Source of the DNA: Nitratidesulfovibrio termitidis HI1
GTDB lineage: Bacteria > Desulfobacterota > Desulfovibrionia > Desulfovibrionales > Desulfovibrionaceae
Length of the DNA stretch: 64,000 nucleotides
Assembly: GCF_000504305.1 (NCBI RefSeq)
Contig: NZ_KI632512.1
Location: 1,982,250 to 2,046,249, forward strand
Direction of reading: 5' to 3'
Positions 27,079-34,616 of this stretch are shown in pieces. The notes below the pieces were generated by a model that made no database searches, had not been told where the DNA came from, and saw only the letters and a list, made by a program, of their open reading frames with translations. Positions within the stretch are counted from its first letter, which is position 1. The number at the start of each line of letters is the position of its first letter. The position numbers and the translations under genes are program-made.

Positions 27079-27915
27079 ATGGACCGGTTGCCGGACGCCG
27101 CACGCCAGGCCCGGCGGGACGAACTCGCCTGGAAGGGTCTGACCTGGATGAGCAGGGCCCTGCTGCTGCTCCTGGTGCTGGCCCTCATGGATACGGTGGC
27201 CGGGGGCTTTCTTGGCAAGATACCGTTGCAGGTGGTGCGGGGCGAAGAGGAATACCTGACCGCCCAGTTGAACAAGCCCGTGGACGTGGGGACGGGATTT
27301 GCGCTGGAGACAGGCCCGGAGGACGCAGGCAGGCTTCTGGACTACCGGACCGACGCCGTGGGCCTGACGCTGACGTTCGTCGAAATTGCCGGACGCGACT
27401 GGCGAGCCCTGGCCAGCGTGGAACAGGACACGCCCACCGGCATCTACATGTTGCAGGTGTTCCAGCGGGGCGATCCCGCCGCCGACAAGGAACCGGTGCA
27501 CGACCTGCGCGTGTTCAGCGACCAGGCCGCCGCCAATTCCGTGGCCCCCACCTTCTGCCAGCGGCAACTGGGCTTCCCGCCCTTCTACATCCTGTTCGGC
27601 ATCGTCCCCCCGCTGGCGGCCTGCTTCTACCTCAGCTTCAGGATTTCCGGGCGCAGACTCGGCAACCTTGCCGCGCAGGGCATCGCCCCCATCTACCGTC
27701 TGACGCGCCGCAAGAAGCACTGGGAGTTGCTGGTGGGCCTGGGGACCGTGCACGGGGTCACGGTGGGCAGCAGCCTTGTGGTCCTGAACCGGCACAAGAC
27801 TCCCGTGGACGAGGCGGAAGTGGACACGGTGGAGCGGGACACCGCACACGCCACACTGCCGCTGGACAGCAAGGTTCGCCCGGATTTCCTGGTGATGCTC
27901 AAGCCCCGGGGTTGA
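27079..27915 (+). CDS. membrane protein with large periplasmic domain, unknown
   Basis: This 278-residue protein has an N-terminal membrane helix (about 26-46), a ~125-residue extracytoplasmic domain and a second helix (about 173-193). Its C-terminal cytoplasmic domain has an OB/KOW-like beta pattern (LLVGLGTVHGVTVGSSLVVLN). The topology resembles a sensor or coupling protein rather than a transporter. The start at 27079 lies one base after the preceding stop, with GGGAG upstream. It is the last gene of the TauE cluster; a weak hairpin (CGGCGCGG/CCGCGCCG, 28076-28095) lies about 160 bp downstream. No function assigned. Confidence 0.78.
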   Translation: MDRLPDAARQARRDELAWKGLTWMSRALLLLLVLALMDTVAGGFLGKIPLQVVRGEEEYLTAQLNKPVDVGTGFALETGPEDAGRLLDYRTDAVGLTLTFVEIAGRDWRALASVEQDTPTGIYMLQVFQRGDPAADKEPVHDLRVFSDQAAANSVAPTFCQRQLGFPPFYILFGIVPPLAACFYLSFRISGRRLGNLAAQGIAPIYRLTRRKKHWELLVGLGTVHGVTVGSSLVVLNRHKTPVDEAEVDTVERDTAHATLPLDSKVRPDFLVMLKPRG

Positions 27916-28208
27916 ACCGCACGACCGCCGCGTATCCGGGACGGTCCGAGGCCGGATCAGGGACGAGCAGGGACAGAGCAGGGCCGGATCTGGAATGGCT
28001 CAGGAGTGGACGAGGGATGGTCCCAAAGCAGCCCGCACGACGGGAAGGCGGGGCTATCCCCACAGCAACGACATGCGGCGCGGAACACCGCGCCGTACGC
28101 ATTCGCGGGGTCCGCACACGCGGCATGCCGGGCAGCCACAAGCCAATACCGCCAGCCCGAAACGCAGCAGCCAGCCGGACGCCCCCGCGCCGGAACCATG
28201 CGCCGGAC

Positions 28209-28841
28209 CTATTCTTCCGCCGGACTGCCGCCCGCCTTGCCTCGCAGGGCCTTGCCGTCGTGCCACGCCCGGCCCACCACGTCGCCCATGGACCAGTACC
28301 GGTTGTCGGGCATGGTCAGCAGCATGGGCCGCAACAGTTTGGGGTCCGGCGCGCCTTCCCCGTCCAGGCAGTCTTCAGCGCACCAGGCCCCGGCAATCTC
28401 GCCGATGAAAAAGGTGTTGCTGGGCAGTTCCACGGCGGTGTGCACCCGGCATTCGATGCACAACGGGCATTCCCGTATCAGCGGCGCCGCGTCGAGATGC
28501 CCGTGGAACACCTCGAACAGGCCGGACTTGTCCACGCGGGCGCCGGAGGCCAGGCCCGTGTAGTCGGTCACCGCCGTCATGTCCACGGTGGGAAAGTTCA
28601 CGCTGAACTGCCCGCTGGCGGCGATGGCCCCATGGCTGAAGTTGCGCCGGTTGATGGACACCCCCAGCATGGGCGGCTGGTAGTTGACCCGGGTCAGCCA
28701 GGCCACGGCCATGAAATTGGGCCTGCCGTCGGCCATGCAGCCCACGATGGTCTGGGCCATGGGCACCACGAAGGCGTTGGGGGCGATGTCCACCCGTCCG
28801 GGGATTGTCGCCGTGGAAGTGGTCGTCACGTCGGTCGCCAT
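28209..28841 (-). CDS. flavin reductase family protein (FMN-binding split barrel)
   Basis: This 210-residue protein belongs to the flavin reductase-like family (split-barrel, FMN-binding). Family features are the N-terminal MAQTIVGCMADGRPNFMAVAWLTRVNYQPPMLGVSINRR segment split over two strands, and HGAIAASGQFSVNFP. In Desulfovibrio, proteins of this kind are often electron-transfer flavoproteins. A GGAGGAGG site supports the start at 28841; the frame upstream is not conserved. It is followed on the same strand (upstream in transcription) by the ABM gene at 28957-29262, 115 bp away, so the two may be co-transcribed. Confidence 0.9.
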   Translation of the reverse strand: MATDVTTTSTATIPGRVDIAPNAFVVPMAQTIVGCMADGRPNFMAVAWLTRVNYQPPMLGVSINRRNFSHGAIAASGQFSVNFPTVDMTAVTDYTGLASGARVDKSGLFEVFHGHLDAAPLIRECPLCIECRVHTAVELPSNTFFIGEIAGAWCAEDCLDGEGAPDPKLLRPMLLTMPDNRYWSMGDVVGRAWHDGKALRGKAGGSPAEE

Positions 28842-28956
28842 GGGGGCCTCCTCCCCGACTGGAGATGTGGGGGATGTGCGGGATGCTGGGGAGCGAACGC
28901 GGGGCCGCGCAAGTGCAACGGGGCCGTGAGCCACGGCCCGTTCGAACAGTGTTCCG

Positions 28957-29262
28957 CTACTTCACCAGCCGCCACAGTCGCATGTCGGCCGGACCTTCGA
29001 AAACCTCGGCCGCCGCCGCGCGGAAGGCCAGCAGTTCGGGCGTGGCCAGGTGCGCGTCCAGGGTTGCCCTGGACGTCCACTGCTCGATGAAGGTGAAATT
29101 GCGCGGTGCGTCCAGTTGCTGCTGCGCCTCGTAGCGCAGCATGCCCTCGTGCCGTTGCGTGGCGGTCACGATGCCCGCGATGAGTTCCGCCGCGCGGGCT
29201 TCGCTGCCGGGAAGGGCGGTAAGCATGGCGGTGACCGCCACCGGGGAATCGGCTTGTGACAT
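28957..29262 (-). CDS. antibiotic biosynthesis monooxygenase (ABM) domain protein
   Basis: This 101-residue ABM-domain protein (YgiN-like, dimeric ferredoxin-like fold) has family landmarks AVTAMLTALPGSEARAAEL, EGMLRYEAQQQ, FIEQWTSRATLDAHLATPE and the C-terminal RLWRL strand. Relatives act on quinones or small aromatics without cofactor. The start at 29262 follows AAGGAG. It precedes the flavin reductase on the same strand; a redox pair acting on a quinone-like molecule is possible but inferred. Confidence 0.88.
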   Translation of the reverse strand: MSQADSPVAVTAMLTALPGSEARAAELIAGIVTATQRHEGMLRYEAQQQLDAPRNFTFIEQWTSRATLDAHLATPELLAFRAAAAEVFEGPADMRLWRLVK

Positions 29263-29593
29263 CTTTCGTGCTCCTTGCACTGTGTTGAAAGGGGCCGCCG
29301 ACATGGCTTCACCGTACGGCCGATGTATCCAGTCTCCCTTAATGGAACGCTTTCGGCAAGTACGCACCAGAAAGATACCGCCCCAAGCCTCGGCACCTCT
29401 CACGAAACTTCCGGCATGCCTGGCTCCCCTTGTACGCCACTGCCTACACGGCTAGACTCGGCCAGGCAGATGCATCCTGTGCCCAGTTCATGCTGGAAAC
29501 ACCCGGAACCGAATTTCCGCTCGGGAGCGGCTGGTGCCCCGCCCCGTCTTTCCGGCGTCCTGCACGGCACCGCCCCGAAACCACGAGGCCGCC
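29263..29593. other. divergent intergenic region
   Basis: About 330 bases lie between the ABM gene (minus) and the chromate transporter (plus). Both promoters must lie here. No clear -35/-10 pair, repeat or additional gene was recognised. Confidence 0.35.
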
Positions 29594-30811
29594 GTGTCCG
29601 AACCCTCCACGAAATCCCCCTCTCTTCCGCGCGCAGGCACCCCGCCCACCCTGCGCGACCTGTTCCTGACCTTCATGCGCCTGGGGGCCACTGCCTTCGG
29701 CGGCCCCGCCATGCTGCCCGTGGTGCGGACCATGGTGGTGGAGCGCAAGGGCTGGATGGACGAGGCGGCATTCCGCTCCGGCGTGGCCCTGTGCCAGACA
29801 GTGCCGGGAGCCACGGTGATGCAGGTGGCCTCGTACGTGGGGCTGCGGCTGCGCGGCACGCCCGGCATGCTGGCCGGGTTCTTCGGATTCACCCTGCCCG
29901 CGTTCCTGTCCATTACCGTGCTTTCGGCCATGTACTGGAAAAACCACGAACTGCCCGGCGTCATGGCCGCCTTCATCGGACTGAAGGCCGTCACCGTGGC
30001 CCTGATGGTGTCGGGGCTGCTCGATTTCGGGCAGCGCTACCTGCGCATGGGCATGGACTGGGTGATCGGGGCCGGGGTGTGCGGGCTGACCCTTTTGGGC
30101 GTCCACCCCATCGTGCCGGTGCTGGCGGCGGCTGCCGCCGGGGTGGTGGTGTACCGCGACGGCGATGCCGTACCCTCCGCGCAGGCAGGTGGCGGCCCCG
30201 GCGCAGCCGTCCGGCCCGGCGCGATGGGCGCGCTGCGCGGCATTCTGGCGGGCCTGGCCGGGGTGGCCATGGCCATGGCCGTGCTGGCGGCGCTGCGGCC
30301 CGACCTGTTCGCCCTGGCCGTATCCATGCTGCGCACCGACCTGGTGGCCTTTGGCGGGGCGCTGGCCGCCCTGCCGGTGATGCGCCACGAGGTGGTCCAC
30401 CTGCGCGGCTGGATGAGCGATGCCGCCTTTCTGGACGGCGTGGCCATCGGACAGGTGACGCCCGGCCCCATCATCCTCACCGCCGCGTTCATCGGCTGGC
30501 GGGTGGACGGGCCCGTGGGCTCCATGGTGGCGGGCCTTGCCATCTTCACGCCGTCGCTGTTCTTCATGCTGGGGGCGGAGCGGTTGGTGTCGCGCATCGA
30601 GCATTCGCGCATCTACCGCCGGGCGGTGCGGGCCACGCTGGCGGGGTTCACCGGGCTGCTGGGGTATCTGGCCATCAGCGTGGCCCAGGCCCTGCCCCCC
30701 ACGCCGCTGCCCGCCGTCATCGGCGTGGCCGCCTTTGCCGCGCTGCGCACCGGGGTAGACGTGCTGTACGTGGTGGGCGCTGGCGCGCTGGCTTCGTGGC
30801 TGCTGGGCTGA
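29594..30811 (+). CDS. chrA: CHR-family chromate transporter
   Basis: This 405-residue two-domain membrane protein of the CHR family pumps chromate out of the cell. The duplicated halves each carry the family start, LFLTFMRLGATAFGGPAMLP and a matching LRTDLVAFGGALAALP. The conserved VERKGWMDEAAFRSGVALCQTVPGATVMQVASYVG region recurs in the second half as LDGVAIGQVTPGPIILTAAFIG. The start is a GTG at 29594 (preceded by GAGG); a second GTG at 29534 with GGGAG is also possible and would add 20 residues. It is transcribed alone and ends before a strong bidirectional terminator. Confidence 0.93.
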   Translation: MSEPSTKSPSLPRAGTPPTLRDLFLTFMRLGATAFGGPAMLPVVRTMVVERKGWMDEAAFRSGVALCQTVPGATVMQVASYVGLRLRGTPGMLAGFFGFTLPAFLSITVLSAMYWKNHELPGVMAAFIGLKAVTVALMVSGLLDFGQRYLRMGMDWVIGAGVCGLTLLGVHPIVPVLAAAAAGVVVYRDGDAVPSAQAGGGPGAAVRPGAMGALRGILAGLAGVAMAMAVLAALRPDLFALAVSMLRTDLVAFGGALAALPVMRHEVVHLRGWMSDAAFLDGVAIGQVTPGPIILTAAFIGWRVDGPVGSMVAGLAIFTPSLFFMLGAERLVSRIEHSRIYRRAVRATLAGFTGLLGYLAISVAQALPPTPLPAVIGVAAFAALRTGVDVLYVVGAGALASWLLG

Positions 30812-30905
30812 ACGGGACATTCCCCTTCATCCCGCCCTGCCTGCCGCCGCCATGGTGGCCGCGCGCATAGTGGACGCGCGCCCTTTCCCTCTCTTGCCCG
30901 CACAC

Positions 30906-30943
30906 GCGCAAAGGCGGCGGAATCGCTCCCGCCGCCTTTGCGC
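30906..30943. terminator. bidirectional terminator, chrA / phospholipase C
   Basis: A perfect 15-bp inverted repeat (GCGCAAAGGCGGCGG and its complement) with an 8-base loop lies between two converging genes. The AAA/TTT inside the stem end gives weak U-tracts both ways. Confidence 0.75.
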
Positions 30944-30964
30944 GTCATCTGGAAAATCGTGGAA

Positions 30965-32011
30965 TCAGGCCGCCCGGCACGGTACCGGCAAATAGGGCAG
31001 GTCCACCAGCCGCTCGTCCAAAGGAAAGCGCACCCCGCCCGGCCTGCGCGCCACCATGGGCCGCACGCCCCGGCACACGTCGCGTGCCTCGGCCAGATTG
31101 TCGCTGCCGATGGGGTCGATGCCCGTCACCACAGACCCGTGGGGGTCGCGCAGCACGTCCACCACGGCACGCACGCTGACGTCGATCATCTCGCACAGGT
31201 AGGCCCTGTCCGCCGCGTGGGGCATGACTCGGTGCACCAGACGCAACGAACGCCGCCACGACTGTTTGCCGCTGACGGCCAGGCTGCCCTGGAACAGCCG
31301 CTTCTTGAAGGCAAAGGGCCAGTGCCCGCCATGGGTGGCCTGCAGCAGGGTGCGGTCCGCCGCGCCGTTGGGCAGGCGGAACAGGCTGACGGCCTCTGCC
31401 GCATCCCATTCCACCATGCGGTCGGCCTGCATCTCGACATACACGTGGCTCAGCTTGCCGGTGCCGGGGGTGCCCCCCAGCAACGTGGGCACGTAGTGGT
31501 TGTGGGCCACGGTATCGGCGGCAAGGTGCGCAAGGTAGCCGCAGGCGTAGGCGTGCAGGCGCGGGGTGTCCGCCGCCTCGTACAGGGTGTGCCCGGTGCT
31601 CCAGTTGTGGCTGTGGCCGGGGGTGACGGTGCAGCCCTTGCCGATGAAGATGTCGGCGGAAAGGCTGCCGTACAGGAAGGCATCCGGATGGGCCAGCAGG
31701 GCCGACCCCACGGCGGTGGGCAGGAGCGATACGTTCTGCAGCAGCCAGTGCGCGGCCACCATGTGCACCCCCGGTCCCCAGGCAAAGGCCGCGTCGGGCA
31801 GCAGCACCACCCCCAGTACAGCCAACACGGCGCAGCAGAGCAGCGCCAGCGGAGAACAGGGGGGGCCGCCCGTACCGCGCGCACGCTGCTCCCCGACGCG
31901 GGGCATGCCCTGCGAGGCGGAGAAGGAACACAAGGAGACGGAACCGGTATCGGATGCACCCAGGCCGCGCGGCGTGCCGCACGAAACCGGGCGCAGAAGA
32001 GGCGTATTCAT
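30965..32011 (-). CDS. secreted zinc-dependent phospholipase C-like protein
   Basis: This 348-residue exported protein belongs to the zinc-dependent phospholipase C (S1/P1 nuclease-like) superfamily. After a hydrophobic segment (54-75) the predicted signal cleavage DAAFA|WGPGVH leaves Trp as the mature N-terminus. In known enzymes of this family the N-terminal Trp itself is a zinc ligand. Histidine-rich segments follow: HMVAAHW, HSHNWSTGH and YLAHLAADTVAHNHYVP, with Asp in LSADIFIG, matching the metal site. The N-region before the hydrophobic core is long, so a start at Met36 (31906) is an alternative. Substrate unknown; phospholipids or related phosphoesters. Confidence 0.85.
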   Translation of the reverse strand: MNTPLLRPVSCGTPRGLGASDTGSVSLCSFSASQGMPRVGEQRARGTGGPPCSPLALLCCAVLAVLGVVLLPDAAFAWGPGVHMVAAHWLLQNVSLLPTAVGSALLAHPDAFLYGSLSADIFIGKGCTVTPGHSHNWSTGHTLYEAADTPRLHAYACGYLAHLAADTVAHNHYVPTLLGGTPGTGKLSHVYVEMQADRMVEWDAAEAVSLFRLPNGAADRTLLQATHGGHWPFAFKKRLFQGSLAVSGKQSWRRSLRLVHRVMPHAADRAYLCEMIDVSVRAVVDVLRDPHGSVVTGIDPIGSDNLAEARDVCRGVRPMVARRPGGVRFPLDERLVDLPYLPVPCRAA

Positions 32012-32308
32012 TCCGAAGGCTACCTTCCGGGTAAACGGCGTTGCGACCCCCCTAGTAATCTCCTGGCAGGGGGTGTCAACCCTGTGCCCGCACCCCGGGA
32101 AATGGTCTGAAACACCGCAAGCCGCCATCGCAACAAGCCGTCATCATTACGTTACGCCTGCCGAAAAAGCAGGCATGCGGCATCCCGCCCCGCGCCGCCC
32201 TTTTCCCGCCGCTGAAAAACGCCATGATGCCGGTGGGCTGCAAAGCCCGTCCGGCACGCGATGAAGGATGATTTTTCCGAAAGACGCAAGGGATGGTGGG
32301 ACGACACC

Positions 32309-33769
32309 TTACAGATAAGGCGAAAACAACCAGCATGTCGCATCGCGCAGGCGCACCGGCATGCTGCGGGCGGCCAGCGATTCTGGCGTCACCTCGTCGG
32401 ACACGGCGCGCACCGCATCGAAGTGCTGGCCCAACTGGCGGGCCACGGTGGTGTCCAGCACCTCCACCGTCAGCTCGAAGTTCAGGCGCAGGCTGCGCGG
32501 GTCGATGTTGGCCGACCCCACGTGGGCGTAGCAACCGTCGATGAGCAGCAGCTTGGTGTGGCAGAATGGCGGCGGCTGGTAGTACACCCGCACCCCGCTT
32601 TCCAGCAGCGATGGCAGCAGGTTGCGGGTGGCCCAGTGCACGAAGGGCAGGTTGTTGCGGGCGGGCAGCACGCAGTGCACCTCTACCCCGCGCAGCGAGG
32701 CGGCCCGCAGCCCGCTGATCAGTTCGCGCGAGGGCAGGAAATAGGGCGTCATGATGTGGATGGACCGTTCCGCCCCGGCCACCACGCCCGCCAGCAGGTC
32801 GTGCACGCGTTCGGAGCCGAAGCCGGGGCCGTCCAGCACCATGCGGCACAGCGAATCGCCGCAGGGTTCCTCGCGCACTTGCGGGCCGGGGGCATATTCA
32901 CCGGTGACGAAGCCCCAGTCGCGCAGGAAGGCCTCCTGCAATTGGGCCACGATGGGACCGCTGAACAGGAAGTGCATGTCGGTGACGCAACGGGTGCAGC
33001 CCTGCGCGGCCATGTGGTTCTGGGCAATGTTCATGCCCCCGGTAAAACCCACCTTGCCGTCGCACACCAGCACCTTGCGGTGGGTGCGCAGGTTCACCGA
33101 AAGCTGGGGCGGCAGCAGGTGCGGCGGCAGAAAGCGCTCCACGCGCACCCCGCGCCGGGCCAGGCGACGCCAGGCGCGCGGCCAGTGGTACAGGCCGCCC
33201 ACGCCGTCCACGATGACCCGCACGTCCACCCCGCGCGCCGCGGCGTCGGCCAGGGCGTCCACGAAGCGCTGGCCCGCGTCGCCCGTGCCGAAGATGTAGG
33301 TGGTCAGAAAGACGCTGCGCTCGGCATTGTCGATGGCGTCGAGCATGGCGGGATAGGCCTGCTCGCCGTTGTGCAGGGGCTGCACGTGGTTGCCCCCGGC
33401 AAGGGGACGGCCGGTGACCGCATAGCCCACCCTGGCCAGCCGTTCGTAGCGCGGCGGCACGATGTCGGACGGCATGGCCCCCGGCGGTTCGTGGCGGGCC
33501 GGGCCGCCATGCAGGCGACCGCCCTCGCGCAGGCGGCGGGTTTCCGATTCTTCCAGCAGGCGGGCGGCGCGGCTGTGCACGCGATTGATGCCGAACAGGA
33601 AATAGAGCAGCGGCCCGGCCAGGGGAAAGGTCAGGCACACGGCAATCCAGCCCAGCGCCGCGCGCGGGTCGTGCTTGTACAGCAGGGCATGGCCCGCCGT
33701 GTACACGGATACAGCGTACATGGCGGGAATGAGCACCCATTGCAGGGTGGTCAGTGCGGTATCGGTCAT
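32309..33769 (-). CDS. cls: cardiolipin synthase (phospholipase D superfamily)
   Basis: This 486-residue membrane protein joins two phosphatidylglycerol molecules (or PG and another lipid) to form cardiolipin. Two N-terminal membrane helices (about 8-28 and 38-60, PLDNc region) are followed by two HKD catalytic motifs: THRKVLVCDGKVGFTGGMN and CHTKLLLIDGCYAHVGSANID, each H-x-K-x4-D. Length and domain order match ClsA. The start gives MTDTALTTLQW, without a strong ribosome site. The upstream usp gene is on the same strand, 109 bp away. Confidence 0.95.
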   Translation of the reverse strand: MTDTALTTLQWVLIPAMYAVSVYTAGHALLYKHDPRAALGWIAVCLTFPLAGPLLYFLFGINRVHSRAARLLEESETRRLREGGRLHGGPARHEPPGAMPSDIVPPRYERLARVGYAVTGRPLAGGNHVQPLHNGEQAYPAMLDAIDNAERSVFLTTYIFGTGDAGQRFVDALADAAARGVDVRVIVDGVGGLYHWPRAWRRLARRGVRVERFLPPHLLPPQLSVNLRTHRKVLVCDGKVGFTGGMNIAQNHMAAQGCTRCVTDMHFLFSGPIVAQLQEAFLRDWGFVTGEYAPGPQVREEPCGDSLCRMVLDGPGFGSERVHDLLAGVVAGAERSIHIMTPYFLPSRELISGLRAASLRGVEVHCVLPARNNLPFVHWATRNLLPSLLESGVRVYYQPPPFCHTKLLLIDGCYAHVGSANIDPRSLRLNFELTVEVLDTTVARQLGQHFDAVRAVSDEVTPESLAARSMPVRLRDATCWLFSPYL

Positions 33770-33878
33770 GCCGCGCCCCGCCGTGCCGCGGCACGGGCAA
33801 AGGCCCGGTTGCGGCCGGAATGCGCGCGGCGCGGCCCGCGCGGCGCGGCGGGGGCGGTCCGAACCATGGCTCCGATGC

Positions 33879-34304
33879 CTAGCGGACCACGAGCACGGGC
33901 ACCTTGGCCAGTTGCAGCACCTGATGGGTGACGCTGCCCATGATCATCCCGCCCAGTTCGCTCAGCCCGCGCGATCCCATGACGATGGTGTCGCAGCCTT
34001 CCTCTTCGCACACGCGGATCACGGCCCGTCCGGGCGCCCCGTCCACGATGCGCACGGAACTGGACACGCCCAATTCGGCCAGCAGGGCACGCGGTTCGGC
34101 CAGCAGGGCTTCCGCTTCCTGGGTGCACTCGCGCATCAGGTCTTCTCGTGCTTCGCCACCGATAAGCGCGGGAATCTCGCCGAAGCTGTGCAGCAGCACC
34201 ACGTGTCCACGACCGCCGCAACGGGCCAGGTCCACCGCGTGGCGCAGGGCAAGGCGCGCATGTTCCGAACCATCCATGGGAAGCAGTATCTTCGAGTAAG
34301 GCAT
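33879..34304 (-). CDS. universal stress protein (UspA family)
   Basis: This 141-residue single-domain Usp protein has the N-terminal SKILLPMDGSEHARLALRHAVDLA strand-helix split over the first fold unit, and the ATP-binding pattern G-2x-G-9x-G(S/T) in GSRGLSELGGMIMGSVTHQ. It is therefore of the nucleotide-binding kind. The ribosome site AAGGAG precedes the start. It is divergent from the PAS-GGDEF-EAL gene at 34617; the 312-bp gap between them shows nothing else that I can recognise. Confidence 0.94.
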   Translation of the reverse strand: MPYSKILLPMDGSEHARLALRHAVDLARCGGRGHVVLLHSFGEIPALIGGEAREDLMRECTQEAEALLAEPRALLAELGVSSSVRIVDGAPGRAVIRVCEEEGCDTIVMGSRGLSELGGMIMGSVTHQVLQLAKVPVLVVR

Positions 34305-34616
34305 TCAGGGCTCCTTTGTACTGTTGCGCCTGTGGCGTCGTGTGGCCGCATCCCCCGTTTCCGCCATGCCGCGGAGCGCTGGCACCAGCGAAAAAGACGG
34401 CTGCCGATACGGCACAATGCACGAGCGATGTCCGGAATGCAAGCCTGCCAGCGTGTGCTGCGGCGCACCCTGCCCCTCCGGCGGAGCCGCCAGCGCCAGA
34501 CTCCGGGGTGCGGGAGTCCGAGGCAAGCCCGGGCACGCCCCTTCCTGCCCCACGTGCTTTCTGGTATGTCATGCCATCTGGACATCCACGTACGCCGTGT
34601 TTTCAAGGGGGGGCCA

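Noticed and set aside
33675-34616. Long in-frame extension upstream of the PAS-GGDEF-EAL gene
   Set aside because: It is antisense to cardiolipin synthase and usp, has no domain, and a good ribosome site and the PAS start lie at 34617.
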